DNA of 64,000 nt from Nocardia rhizosphaerihabitans (GCF_014646295.1 NZ_BMNE01000015.1:1-64000); one strand, 5' to 3'. Positions 27,003 through 34,607 are shown, counted from the first letter of the stretch. Notes: generated by a model not told the origin, from the letters alone. Program-made: numbers and translations.

Positions 27003-27154
27003 AGCGCTGGCGCGCTCGAGGTCGCGGCCCCTCCTGTCCCGCCGGTCAGGCACCGTTGCTTGCTCCTTCGTCGCCTGCGCAACGGCGCCTGACCGGCGGG
27101 ACGGCCGCGACGGCCGCTTCGCGGCCTGCCCTCCTCGAGGTCGGGGCGTGCGGG
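27003..27154. repeat. Palindromic intergenic repeat element, copy 1
   Basis: A 152-bp element almost identical to copy 2 at 33607-33759. Its core is a long hairpin: GTCGCGGCC (27021-27029) pairs with GGCCGCGAC (27103-27111), and inside it GTCCCGCCGGTCAGGC (27036-27051) pairs with its complement ending at 27102, then CCGTTGC pairs with GCAACGG, leaving a 19-base loop. A second, small hairpin GGCCGC-TTC-GCGGCC follows at 27112-27126. TCGAGGTCG occurs directly repeated on both sides. It lies between dinG and the DUF4375-like gene. No open frame in it is credible. Confidence 0.9.
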
Positions 27155-27172
27155 GCCGGGTGTGCTGTCGGC

Positions 27173-27709
27173 TCACGACTCGCGGACGAAGTCGTCGATG
27201 TTGGCGCGGATGTAGTCGAGGACGCGCTGCTCGAAGTCGGCGGGTTCGTTGATGTCGTAGATCTCGTCGGGGTCGTCGGCGCGGGCGCCGTCGGGGCGGC
27301 GGATCTGGCCGGGGTTGGCGATGGTCTGGTGCTCGTCGTCGAAGAAGCGGTCGAGATCGTCGTCGGCGGAGCTGGCGGAGGCGTCGCGGGCGGCCAGGAC
27401 CGCGGCCGCGGCCAGTTGTGGCATGCCCGCTGCGCGCAAACCGCGTGTGGCCCAAGGGAGTTCGCTGCGACGGGTGCGCAGGTAGCTGCTGAAACCCGCG
27501 TCGAGGACGCTGGTGTGCAGGCTCGACAGTGCCAGCAGGTGGGCGAAGGCGGGCGGGAGTTCGGCGAAGGCGCCGATGCCGCGGCGCTGCAGTTCGTCGG
27601 TGATGGGGTTGGACCAGAAGACGATGTCGGCGGCGTCGTGGATGGAGTCGAGATCGGCCAGCGCCGTCGTCAGCCTGTCGCGCGCCTGCGCCGGGAATCG
27701 GTAGTCCAT
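27173..27709 (-). CDS. DUF4375 (DMP19-type) domain protein
   Basis: A 178-residue acidic, helical protein. The block FAHLLALSSLHTSVLDAGFSSYLRTRRSELPWATRGLRAAGMPQLAAAAVLAA at about 54-105 matches the DUF4375 pattern (H-x-x-V-x-N/D-GF-x-x-y-l, then G-x-x-x). The founding member, DMP19 of Neisseria, mimics DNA and titrates a transcription factor; whether this protein does so is unknown. The C-terminal 70 residues are strongly acidic (SADDDLDRFFDDEH). It lies 41 bp upstream of the pncA stop-side boundary on the same strand arrangement, so it is followed by the palindromic repeat rather than by a conserved partner. Confidence 0.7.
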   Translation of the reverse strand: MDYRFPAQARDRLTTALADLDSIHDAADIVFWSNPITDELQRRGIGAFAELPPAFAHLLALSSLHTSVLDAGFSSYLRTRRSELPWATRGLRAAGMPQLAAAAVLAARDASASSADDDLDRFFDDEHQTIANPGQIRRPDGARADDPDEIYDINEPADFEQRVLDYIRANIDDFVRES

Positions 27710-27750
27710 GCGTGCAGGCTAGCCGCGCGGTCCGTGCCCGCCGCGGGTGG

Positions 27751-28317
27751 TCAGGCGGGCAGTTTGCCAACCAGGTCGACGCCCGCCGCCCGCAGATTCG
27801 TCAGGGCAGAGGTGACGGTCTCGGGGGCGACACCGGCGGTGAGGTCGAGCAGGATGCGGGTGTCGAAGCCCTCGGACCTGGCATCGAGCGCGGTGGCGCG
27901 GACGCAGTGGTCGGTGGCGATGCCGACGATGTCGACGGTGTCGACGGACCGGGCGCGCAGCCAGTCGGCCAGCGTGATGCCGTCGGCCGACGCCCCTTCG
28001 AAGCCGGAATACGCCGCCGAGTACTCGCCCTTGGAGAAGACCTCCTCGATCGGGCCGGTGTCGAGCGCCGGGTGGAAATCGGCGCCCGGTGTACCGACCC
28101 GGCAGTGCGGCGGCCAGGTGTCGACGTAGTCGGGCTCGGCCGAGAAATGCGGACCGGGATCGACGTGATAGTCCCTGGTCGCGACCACGGCGTCGTAGTG
28201 GTGGCCAGCCAGGAACGAGCTGATCGCGGCCGCCACCGCGGCGCCACCGGTGACGGCGAGCGAACCGCCTTCACAGAAGTCGTTCTGCACGTCCACGATC
28301 ACCAGGCCACGTGCCAT
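27751..28317 (-). CDS. pncA: Nicotinamidase/pyrazinamidase
   Basis: PncA deamidates nicotinamide to nicotinate for NAD salvage and in mycobacteria activates pyrazinamide. The 188-residue cysteine hydrolase shows catalytic Asp8 in IVDVQNDFCEGGSL, metal ligands Asp49 and His51 in ATRDYHVDPGPHFS, Lys in VFSKGEYSAAYSGFEG, and the nucleophile Cys in IVGIATDHCVRATALDA. ATG 28317 with GGTGAGGAC upstream is the start; longer readings overlap pncB. It lies directly downstream of pncB on the same strand, so the two consecutive NAD-salvage steps may be co-expressed. Confidence 0.94.
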   Translation of the reverse strand: MARGLVIVDVQNDFCEGGSLAVTGGAAVAAAISSFLAGHHYDAVVATRDYHVDPGPHFSAEPDYVDTWPPHCRVGTPGADFHPALDTGPIEEVFSKGEYSAAYSGFEGASADGITLADWLRARSVDTVDIVGIATDHCVRATALDARSEGFDTRILLDLTAGVAPETVTSALTNLRAAGVDLVGKLPA

Positions 28318-28388
28318 GCCGTCCTCACCTTCTCCGCGGGGCTCTGCCGGACCCATTCTCCGCCGCCCGCGCCGGGTCGGCCACTCGG

Positions 28389-29702
28389 TCAGCCGAGGAA
28401 CGTGGTCGGCACCGCGGGCTCGCCCGCCGAGAGCTTGAGCCCCTCCCACGGCAGGCTGACCAGCCCGCGCGCGACCAGCTCCCTGCTCTGCGCCAGCGTC
28501 GCCACCCCGTCGACCACCGCGCCTTTGCGGACCAGCGGCACCTGCAGCTCGCGCACCTGGAAACCGTTGGTGGACGGTGCTTCTCCGGCGGCCGGGTACA
28601 CGATCTCCTCGACGATCGTGCCGGTCGCGCGGGCCAGCCGCACGGCCTTCTTGGTGCCGCCGCGCGACTGCTTGTGGCTGCTGCGCTTGGCCACCGGAAT
28701 GCCGTCGACCTCGACCAGCTTGTAGACCATGCCCGCGGTCGGCGCGCCGGAGCCGGTGACCACCGCGGTGCCGACGCCGTAGACGTCGACCGGTTCGGCG
28801 CGCAGGGCCGCGATGGCGTATTCGTCCAGGTCACCGGAGACGACGATGCGGGTGCCGGTGGCGCCGAGCCCGTCGAGTTGGTCACGGACCTGCCTGGCCA
28901 GCACGCCGAGGTCGCCGGAGTCGATCCGCACGCCGCCCAGCTCGGGGCCCGCCACCTCGATCGCCGTTGCGACGCCCCTGGTGATGTCGAAGGTGTCGAC
29001 GAGCAGGGTGGTCCCGACGCCGAGCGCGTCGATCTGGCTGCGGAAGGCGGCCGCCTCGTGCTCGCCGTCGGCGCCGCTGTGCAGCAGCGTGAACGCGTGC
29101 GCGCTGGTGCCCGCGCCCGGCACGCCGAAGCTGCGCACGGCCTCCAGATTGGAGGTGGCGTCGAAACCGGCCAGGTAGGCGGCCCGGGAACTCGACGGCG
29201 CTGCCAGTTCGTGGGCGCGCCGCGAACCCATCTCGATCATCCGCCTGCCCGCCGCGGCACTCACCATGCGCGCGGCCGCCGAGGCGATCGCGCTGTCGTG
29301 GTTGAGGATCGACAGGGCCAGCGTCTCGAGCAGCACGCACTCGGCGAAGCTGCCGCGCACGGTCAGGATCGGCGAACCGGGGAAGTACAGCTCACCCTCG
29401 GCATAGCCGTCGATGTCGCCGGTGAAGCGATATTCCCGCAACCAGTCCACGGTGGCCGGGTCGAGGAATTCCTCGACCACAGCGAGCTCGGCGTCACCGA
29501 AGCGGAAGTGGGTCAGCGCGTCGAGCAACCGGCCGGTGCCCGCGACGACGCCGTAGCGGCGGCCGTTGGGCAAGCGCCTGGCGAACACCTCGAAGGTGCA
29601 CTGGCGATGCGCCGAACCGTCGGCCAGAGCGGCGGCCAGCATGGTCAGCTCGTACTGATCGGTCAGCAGCGCGGTGCTGGCGAACTCGTCACGGATCTGC
29701 AC
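28389..29702 (-). CDS. pncB: Nicotinate phosphoribosyltransferase
   Basis: PncB joins nicotinate to PRPP with ATP hydrolysis, giving nicotinate mononucleotide, the step after PncA. The 437-residue protein begins VQIRDEFASTALLTDQYELTMLAAAL, the family N-terminus; GTG 29702 is the only suitable start before the divergent clpS. Conserved blocks are RRLPNGRRYGVVAGTGRLLDAL, FPGSPILTVRGSFAECVLLET, the His loop region MGSRRAHE and GGVRIDSGDLGVLARQVRD. It corresponds to Rv1330c. Confidence 0.95.
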   Translation of the reverse strand: MQIRDEFASTALLTDQYELTMLAAALADGSAHRQCTFEVFARRLPNGRRYGVVAGTGRLLDALTHFRFGDAELAVVEEFLDPATVDWLREYRFTGDIDGYAEGELYFPGSPILTVRGSFAECVLLETLALSILNHDSAIASAAARMVSAAAGRRMIEMGSRRAHELAAPSSSRAAYLAGFDATSNLEAVRSFGVPGAGTSAHAFTLLHSGADGEHEAAAFRSQIDALGVGTTLLVDTFDITRGVATAIEVAGPELGGVRIDSGDLGVLARQVRDQLDGLGATGTRIVVSGDLDEYAIAALRAEPVDVYGVGTAVVTGSGAPTAGMVYKLVEVDGIPVAKRSSHKQSRGGTKKAVRLARATGTIVEEIVYPAAGEAPSTNGFQVRELQVPLVRKGAVVDGVATLAQSRELVARGLVSLPWEGLKLSAGEPAVPTTFLG

Positions 29703-29763
29703 ACGAGAAACTGTAGTCACCGCGGGTGTTGTTTCTGTGTGGCCGCGTCGTACCCTGGGGTTT
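29703..29763. promoter_or_regulatory. pncB-clpS divergent promoter region
   Basis: On the plus strand TTGTTT (29729-29734) and TACCCT (29751-29756) form a possible -35/-10 pair with a 16-base spacer. Transcription starting seven or eight bases after the -10 box would begin at or next to the A of ATG 29764, so clpS may be a leaderless message. Confidence 0.4.
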
Positions 29764-30114
29764 ATGGCCGTGTGCAATTCCGTTCGAGCCGGCGCCCTCA
29801 CCGGCGCCCTGAACGCCGCACTCTCAGCGGCGCAGGCGATGCCGGAGGCTGTCGAAAACACCGAGATCCTCGAGGCCGAGGACCGGCCCTGGGTCACCGT
29901 CGTCTGGGACGATCCGGTGAATCTCATGCACTACGTCACCTACATCTTCCAGAAGCTGTTCGGTTACAGCAAAGCCAAGGCGACCGAGCTGATGCTGCAG
30001 GTGCACAACGAGGGCAAGGCGGTCGTGTCCTCCGGCTCCCGGGACAAGATGGAACAGGACGTGCGCAGATTGCACGCCGCGGGGCTCTGGGCAACCATGC
30101 AGCGAGACGACTGA
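29764..30114 (+). CDS. clpS: ATP-dependent Clp protease adapter ClpS
   Basis: ClpS delivers N-degron substrates to ClpC/ClpA. The core at about residues 41-116 is unmistakable: WVTVVWDDPVNLMHYVTYIFQKLFGYSKAKATELMLQVHNEGKAVVSSGS, with the substrate-pocket DDPVNLM and the ClpC-contact region at the end. From ATG 29764 the protein has 116 residues with a long Ala-rich head; ATG 29839 would give 91 residues. Neither has a clear ribosome site. 29764 is preferred because a plausible promoter would make it leaderless. It heads the clpS-DUF2017 pair conserved in mycobacteria (Rv1331-Rv1332). Confidence 0.92.
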   Translation: MAVCNSVRAGALTGALNAALSAAQAMPEAVENTEILEAEDRPWVTVVWDDPVNLMHYVTYIFQKLFGYSKAKATELMLQVHNEGKAVVSSGSRDKMEQDVRRLHAAGLWATMQRDD

Positions 30115-30127
30115 GTACCGTAGCCCT

Positions 30128-30697
30128 GTGCGCAAGTGGAGCAGGAAGAACTCACTGAGTGGCCTGAAGCTTCGATCCGAAATGGACGAGCACGAGGCCA
30201 CGGTTCTCCGCTCCCTGATCGGCGCCGTGTCCGGACTGCTCAGCGACCGCGCCTCGGAAGCGCCCGAGGACGAGCTGGCCGCGCTGACCGGCCTGCGCAC
30301 CGGTAGTTCCACCCCGCCGGACGATCCACAGCTGCTGCGCCTGCTGCCCGATTTCCACCGCGCCGAGCCCGGTTCCCCCGACGCCAAGCGCGCCGATCTC
30401 AACGCCGCCCTGCGCAGCCTGCACGAGCCGGAGATCATCGACGCGAAACTGGCCGCGGGCCGGGTCGTTCTCGACAGCTGTCCCGAGGCGGGCGGCAAGA
30501 TCGTGCTCACCCCCGAACAGGCCGACGCCTGGCTGGCCGCGCTCACCGATGTCCGGCTGGCGCTGGGCACCTTGCTCGACATCGACGACGACACGCCCGA
30601 GCAGTTCGATCCGAGTGATCCGCGCGCGCCGCATCTGGACGTCTACCACTGGCTGACCTGGATGCAGGACTCGCTGCTGCAGGCGCTCGCCCCCTGA
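30128..30697 (+). CDS. DUF2017 family protein
   Basis: A 189-residue soluble protein, the positional match of Rv1332. It opens with a basic segment (RKWSRKNSLSGLKL) followed by helices: EMDEHEATVLRSLIGAVSGLLSDRASE, then RLLPDFHRAEPGSPDAKRADLNAALRSLHEPEI and a C-terminal DPRAPHLDVYHWLTWMQDSLL. The gene always follows clpS in mycobacteria and streptomycetes, so a role with ClpS/Clp proteolysis is suspected, but the function is unknown. GTG 30128 is 13 bp after the clpS stop. Confidence 0.88.
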   Translation: MRKWSRKNSLSGLKLRSEMDEHEATVLRSLIGAVSGLLSDRASEAPEDELAALTGLRTGSSTPPDDPQLLRLLPDFHRAEPGSPDAKRADLNAALRSLHEPEIIDAKLAAGRVVLDSCPEAGGKIVLTPEQADAWLAALTDVRLALGTLLDIDDDTPEQFDPSDPRAPHLDVYHWLTWMQDSLLQALAP

Positions 30698-30729
30698 TTT
30701 CCCCGGCGCACGCGCGTTAGGGTCGACGA

Positions 30730-31788
30730 ATGCGCAGCGCACCCGGTCCACGCAACGCGATCACCGATGTGGCAGGGGTGCTGGTCGGCCATCACCAGGC
30801 GCTCGACGACGACGTCACCCTCGGGACCGGCGCCGCGACCGGCTGCACCGTCGTGCGGGTTCCCGGCGGCGCGACCGCCTCGGTGGATGTGCGCGGCGGC
30901 GGGCCCGGCACCAGGGAAACCGACCTGCTCGATCCAGCCAATACGGTCCGGCAGCTGCACTCGGTGCTGCTCACCGGTGGCAGCGCGTACGGCCTTGCCG
31001 CCGCCGACGGCGTGATGCGCTGGTCGGAGGAACACGGCGAGGGCATCCCGATGGACCCGTCCGATCCGAGCCGGGTGGTGCCGATCGTGCCCGCGGCGGT
31101 GATCTTCGATCTGCCGGTCGGAGCCTGGGACATCCGGCCCGACGCGGATTTCGGTTTCCGGGCGGCGGAGGCGGCCTCGGCCGACTTCGCGCGCGGCACC
31201 GCAGGCGCGGGCGTCGGCGCGCGGGCCGGTGCGCTCAAGGGCGGAATCGGTTCGGCGAGTGTGGTTCTCGCCGACGGGCCGGGCGCCGGTATCACCGTCG
31301 GAGCGGTGATCGTCGCCAATCCCGTCGGCTCGGTGGTCGATCCGCGCACCGGTCTGCTGTGGGGTGCGGGCACCGACGGTCCCGAGTTCTTCGGGCTGCG
31401 GCCGGGTACCGACGACGAGATCGCCGCGCTCAACGCGCTGCCGGTGAAAGGCACCGTGCTCAACACCACGATCGGCGTCGTCGCGACCGATGCCGCGCTC
31501 GACCCGATCGCCTGCCGCAGGCTCGCCGTCACCGCCCACGACGGGCTGGCCCGCGCGATCCGGCCCGTGCATTCCCCGCTCGACGGCGACACCCTGTTCG
31601 CGCTGTCCACCGGCGCGATCGCGGTGCCGCCGGTCTCGCTGCCCGGCGCGTTCCCCGGTGACCTGCTGCTGCTCGACCAGCTGTGCACGGCCGCCGCGGT
31701 GGTCGTCGAACGGGCCGTCGTCGACGCCGTGCTCAGCGCGACCTCGATCGCCGCAATTCCGGCCTATCGCGATCTGTTTCCGCGCTGA
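30730..31788 (+). CDS. P1 family peptidase (DmpA/BapA type)
   Basis: A 352-residue member of the DmpA aminopeptidase/ornithine-acyltransferase-like family that matures by self-cleavage. The N-terminus has the family mark GPRNAITDVAGVLVGHHQA. The cleavage/nucleophile region is KGTVLNTTIGVVATDAAL at about residues 239-256, where a Thr after Asn would become the new N-terminal nucleophile. GGAGPGT-like glycine loops and SVLLTGGSAYGLAAADGVMRW are also typical. It corresponds to Rv1333. The substrate is unknown. It sits 32 bp after DUF2017 in the clpS to cysM run. Confidence 0.9.
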   Translation: MRSAPGPRNAITDVAGVLVGHHQALDDDVTLGTGAATGCTVVRVPGGATASVDVRGGGPGTRETDLLDPANTVRQLHSVLLTGGSAYGLAAADGVMRWSEEHGEGIPMDPSDPSRVVPIVPAAVIFDLPVGAWDIRPDADFGFRAAEAASADFARGTAGAGVGARAGALKGGIGSASVVLADGPGAGITVGAVIVANPVGSVVDPRTGLLWGAGTDGPEFFGLRPGTDDEIAALNALPVKGTVLNTTIGVVATDAALDPIACRRLAVTAHDGLARAIRPVHSPLDGDTLFALSTGAIAVPPVSLPGAFPGDLLLLDQLCTAAAVVVERAVVDAVLSATSIAAIPAYRDLFPR

Positions 31789-31880
31789 GGCCCTGGTGGG
31801 GACCGGTGTGCGCGCCGCCAGGAATACCCGAATAGGGTGGGTGGTTGTCGAGGTGGTGCTCGACGGCACGCAGGAAAGAT

Positions 31881-32318
31881 GTGGAAAGGGTCGAGGAAGT
31901 GCTGGTGATCAGGGCCGATCTCGTTGACGAGATGGTGGCGCACGCGCGCGCCGACCACCCCGACGAGGCCTGCGGCATCATCGCGGGACCCGAGGGCAGC
32001 GACCGTCCCGAGCGCTTCGTCGCCATGGTCAACGCCGAACGCTCGCCCACCTTCTACCGCTTCGATTCCGGTGAGCAGCTGAAGGTCTGGCGCGCCATGG
32101 ACGACGCCGACGAGACCCCCGTCGTCATCTACCACTCGCACACCGCCACCGAGGCCTACCCGAGCCGCACCGACATCTCCTACGCCTCCGAGCCGTTCGC
32201 GCACTACGTGCTGATCTCCACCCGCGACCCGGAGCGGCACGAACTGCGCAGCTACCGCATCGTCGACGGCGAGGTCACCGAAGAACCCGTGCGGATCGTC
32301 GATTCCTACGACGCCTGA
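31881..32318 (+). CDS. mec: JAMM metalloprotease Mec (CysO-cysteine peptidase)
   Basis: Mec hydrolyses CysO-cysteine to free cysteine and CysO, the last step of the CysM pathway. The JAMM zinc motif is present: Glu in DHPDEACGIIAG, HSHTATEAYPSRTD with the H-x-H and distal Asp. In length (145 aa) and sequence (SPTFYRFDSGEQLKVWRAMDDAD) it follows Rv1334. The start is uncertain: GTG 31881 has AGGAAAG upstream; GTG 31899 or 31905 is also possible and would keep the conserved IRADLVDEM. It is followed at 34 bp by cysO. Confidence 0.92.
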   Translation: MERVEEVLVIRADLVDEMVAHARADHPDEACGIIAGPEGSDRPERFVAMVNAERSPTFYRFDSGEQLKVWRAMDDADETPVVIYHSHTATEAYPSRTDISYASEPFAHYVLISTRDPERHELRSYRIVDGEVTEEPVRIVDSYDA

Positions 32319-32352
32319 ACCCACCGAACCAAGTCACACCCGAGGAGTCCTC

Positions 32353-32631
32353 ATGCCGGTAACCGTGTCCATTCCGACCATCATGCGAGGTCTCACCGGA
32401 GGCGAGAAGCGCGTCCAGGGCGAGGGCTCGACGCTGTCGGCGCTGATCGAGAACCTCGACGCCAGCCACCCCGGCCTGGCCGAGCGGCTGCTCAAGGACG
32501 GCAAGCTCAACCGCTACGTCAACATCTACGTCGACGACGAGGACGTGCGCTTCGCCGGTGGGCTGGAGGCCGAGGTGCCCGCGGGCGCGTCGGTGACCAT
32601 CCTGCCTGCCGTCGCCGGCGGCGCGCGCTGA
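32353..32631 (+). CDS. cysO: Sulfur-carrier protein CysO with C-terminal extension
   Basis: CysO is a ubiquitin-like carrier whose C-terminal Gly-Gly is converted to a thiocarboxylate that donates sulfur to O-phosphoserine on CysM. The 92-residue protein has the MoaD/ThiS fold (VTVSIPTIMRGLTGGEKRV ... LNRYVNIYVDDEDVRFAGGL). It ends SVTILPAVAGGAR: two residues, Ala-Arg, follow the diglycine, whereas M. tuberculosis CysO ends at Gly-Gly. The extension must be removed before activation; the neighbouring JAMM protease Mec is the obvious candidate (inference). It lies between mec and cysM, 4 bp before cysM. Confidence 0.94.
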   Translation: MPVTVSIPTIMRGLTGGEKRVQGEGSTLSALIENLDASHPGLAERLLKDGKLNRYVNIYVDDEDVRFAGGLEAEVPAGASVTILPAVAGGAR

Positions 32632-32635
32632 CATC

Positions 32636-33598
32636 GTGGCCCGCTACGAATCGCTCATCGCGACGCTCGGCAACACCCCGCTCGTCGGATTGAAGACGCT
32701 GTCCCCGCAGTGGGACGGTGATGACCACGTCCGCCTGTGGGCCAAGCTCGAGGACCGCAATCCGACCGGGTCGATCAAGGACCGGCCCGCGCTGCGGATG
32801 ATCGAGCAGGCCGAGGCCGACGGGCTGCTCACGCCCGGCTGCACCATTCTGGAGCCGACCAGCGGCAACACCGGGATCTCGCTGGCCATGGCGGCCAAGC
32901 TCAAGGGCTACCGGATCGTCTGCGTGATGCCGGAGAACACCTCGGTGGAGCGACGTCAGCTGCTCACCATGTTCGGCGCCGAGATCATCGATTCGCCCGC
33001 CGCCGGTGGGTCGAATCAGGCCGTGGCCATGGCCAAGGAGATCGCCGCGCAGAACCCGGACTGGGTGATGCTCTACCAGTACGGCAACCCGGCCAACGCG
33101 CTCGCGCACTACGAGACGACCGGCCCCGAACTGCTGGCAGACCTGCCGGAGATCACGCATTTCGTCGCCGGGCTCGGGACCACCGGCACGCTGATGGGCA
33201 CCGGACGGTTCCTGCGCGAGAACGTGCCGGGCATCGAGATCGTCGCCGCGGAGCCGCGCTACGGCGAGCTGGTGTACGGCCTGCGCAACATCGACGAGGG
33301 ATTCATCCCCGAGCTGTACGACGAGACGGTGCTGACCACCCGGTTCTCCGTCGGGCCGTACGACGCGGTGAAGCGCACGCGCGAGCTCGTCGGCGAGGAG
33401 GGCATCTTCGCAGGCATCTCCACCGGAGCGATCCTGCATGCCGCGCTCGGCGTGGCGAAGAAGGCGCAGAAGGCGGGCAAGCGCGCCGATATCGCGTTCG
33501 TCGTCGCCGACGGCGGCTGGAAGTACCTGTCCACCGGCGCCTACGACGGCACCTTGGACGAGGCCGAGGAGAAGCTCGACGGGCAGCTCTGGGCTTGA
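32636..33598 (+). CDS. cysM: O-phosphoserine sulfhydrylase CysM
   Basis: CysM is a PLP enzyme that makes cysteine from O-phosphoserine and CysO-thiocarboxylate. The 320-residue protein has the PLP lysine in NPTGSIKDRPALRMIE (Lys near 51), the substrate loop EPTSGNTGISLAMAAKLKG, and the phosphate-cup GLGTTGTLMGTGRFL. In the family, an Arg near residue 220 recognises phosphoserine; FIPELYDETVLTTRFSV lies in that region. The CysM-type C-terminus (TLDEAEEKLDGQLWA) inserts into the active site in M. tuberculosis. The start is GTG 32636. Palindromic repeat copy 2 follows 8 bp after the stop. Confidence 0.95.
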   Translation: MARYESLIATLGNTPLVGLKTLSPQWDGDDHVRLWAKLEDRNPTGSIKDRPALRMIEQAEADGLLTPGCTILEPTSGNTGISLAMAAKLKGYRIVCVMPENTSVERRQLLTMFGAEIIDSPAAGGSNQAVAMAKEIAAQNPDWVMLYQYGNPANALAHYETTGPELLADLPEITHFVAGLGTTGTLMGTGRFLRENVPGIEIVAAEPRYGELVYGLRNIDEGFIPELYDETVLTTRFSVGPYDAVKRTRELVGEEGIFAGISTGAILHAALGVAKKAQKAGKRADIAFVVADGGWKYLSTGAYDGTLDEAEEKLDGQLWA

Positions 33599-33606
33599 GT
33601 TCTTGA

Positions 33607-33759
33607 AGCGCTGGCGCGCTCGAGGTCGCGGCCCCTCCTGTCCCGCCGGTCAGGCACCGTTGCTTGCTCCTTCGTCGCCTACGCAACGGCGCCTGACCGG
33701 CGGGACGGCCGCGACGGCCGACTGCGTCGGCCTGCCCTCCTCGAGGTCGGGCGTGCGGG
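33607..33759. repeat. Palindromic intergenic repeat element, copy 2
   Basis: A 153-bp second copy of the element at 27003-27154, in the same orientation, between cysM and the rhomboid gene. The large hairpin is unchanged, with a single G to A difference in its loop. The small hairpin instead reads GGCCGAC-TGC-GTCGGCC (33716-33732), so the stem sequence differs from copy 1 (GGCCGC-TTC-GCGGCC) while pairing is kept and lengthened by one pair. One G is missing near the right end. Confidence 0.9.
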
Positions 33760-33818
33760 CTGGGTAAGTCTGTACCCTTGGCTGGAGTGGCCGGGAGCGG
33801 TCGGCCTGAGCGGAGGCG

Positions 33819-34538
33819 ATGTCGGTGGGTGGAATCGGGGCCTCGTTCGATCCGGATCGGATCGCCGGTCTGCAGGGGCGGACCGGTGGCGCGGGAACGC
33901 CGGCCAAGCGGGCGGGCGCCAGAGTCTGGGCGAGGGCCGCGGTGGTAATCCTCGGATTCGTCGGCGCCCTGTATGTGATCGAGGGCATCGACGCGGTGCT
34001 CTCGCACGATCGTCCCACCGGAGCGCCGGGTCAGCTGGACGCGGGCGGCATCGAGCCGCGCTCGGTCGACGGGCTCGACGGCATCCTCTGGGCTCCGCTG
34101 CTGCACGGCGGCTGGGACCACCTGATGGCCAACACCCTGCCGCTGCTCGTCCTCGGTTTCCTCGTCCTGCTGTCGGGGATCGGGCGTGGCATCGCGGCGA
34201 CGGCGATCATCTGGGTGGTCGCCGGGGTCGGCACCTGGCTGTCCGGCTCGTCGGGCAGCGTGCACGTCGGCGCGTCGTCGCTGGTGTTCGGCTGGCTGAC
34301 CTATCTGATCTGCCGTGGGTGGTTCGCCCGCAATGTGGGGCAGATCGTGCTCGGCGTGGTGATCTTCCTGCTGTACGGCTCCATGCTGTGGGGCGTGCTG
34401 CCCAGCGACCCCCTAATTTCTTGGCAGGGACATCTTTTCGGGGCGGTGGGTGGAGTCCTCGCGGGCTGGGTACTCTCTGGTGATGAACGTCGACGCCGCC
34501 GTGGAGCATCGGTCGGCCGCGCAGTACCTACGCGGTAG
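33819..34538 (+). CDS. Rhomboid family intramembrane serine protease
   Basis: A 239-residue membrane protein matching Rv1337. Six membrane segments lie between residues about 37 and 225. The catalytic Ser is in SGSVHVGASSLVFGWL (GASS) and the catalytic His in LISWQGHLFGAVGGVLAGW; the first-loop block LLHGGWDHLMANTLPLLVLG carries the family H-x-x-x-N. It cleaves membrane-embedded substrates that are not known here. The N-terminal 35 residues are cytoplasmic and low-complexity. The next gene starts 69 bp on, without the murI gene found here in M. tuberculosis. Confidence 0.92.
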   Translation: MSVGGIGASFDPDRIAGLQGRTGGAGTPAKRAGARVWARAAVVILGFVGALYVIEGIDAVLSHDRPTGAPGQLDAGGIEPRSVDGLDGILWAPLLHGGWDHLMANTLPLLVLGFLVLLSGIGRGIAATAIIWVVAGVGTWLSGSSGSVHVGASSLVFGWLTYLICRGWFARNVGQIVLGVVIFLLYGSMLWGVLPSDPLISWQGHLFGAVGGVLAGWVLSGDERRRRRGASVGRAVPTR

Positions 34539-34607
34539 CCGGGGATCCGGTCTGGAAAATGGGGGGATCCTGCATTGAGCACCAGCACGTCGTGGCAGCA
34601 TGGGGGC

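Noticed and set aside
26894..28129. Plus-strand open frame across the palindromic element and antisense to the DUF4375-like and pncA genes
   Set aside because: The frame is open only because of GC bias; the same peptide appears from repeat copy 2, which shows it comes from the non-coding element.
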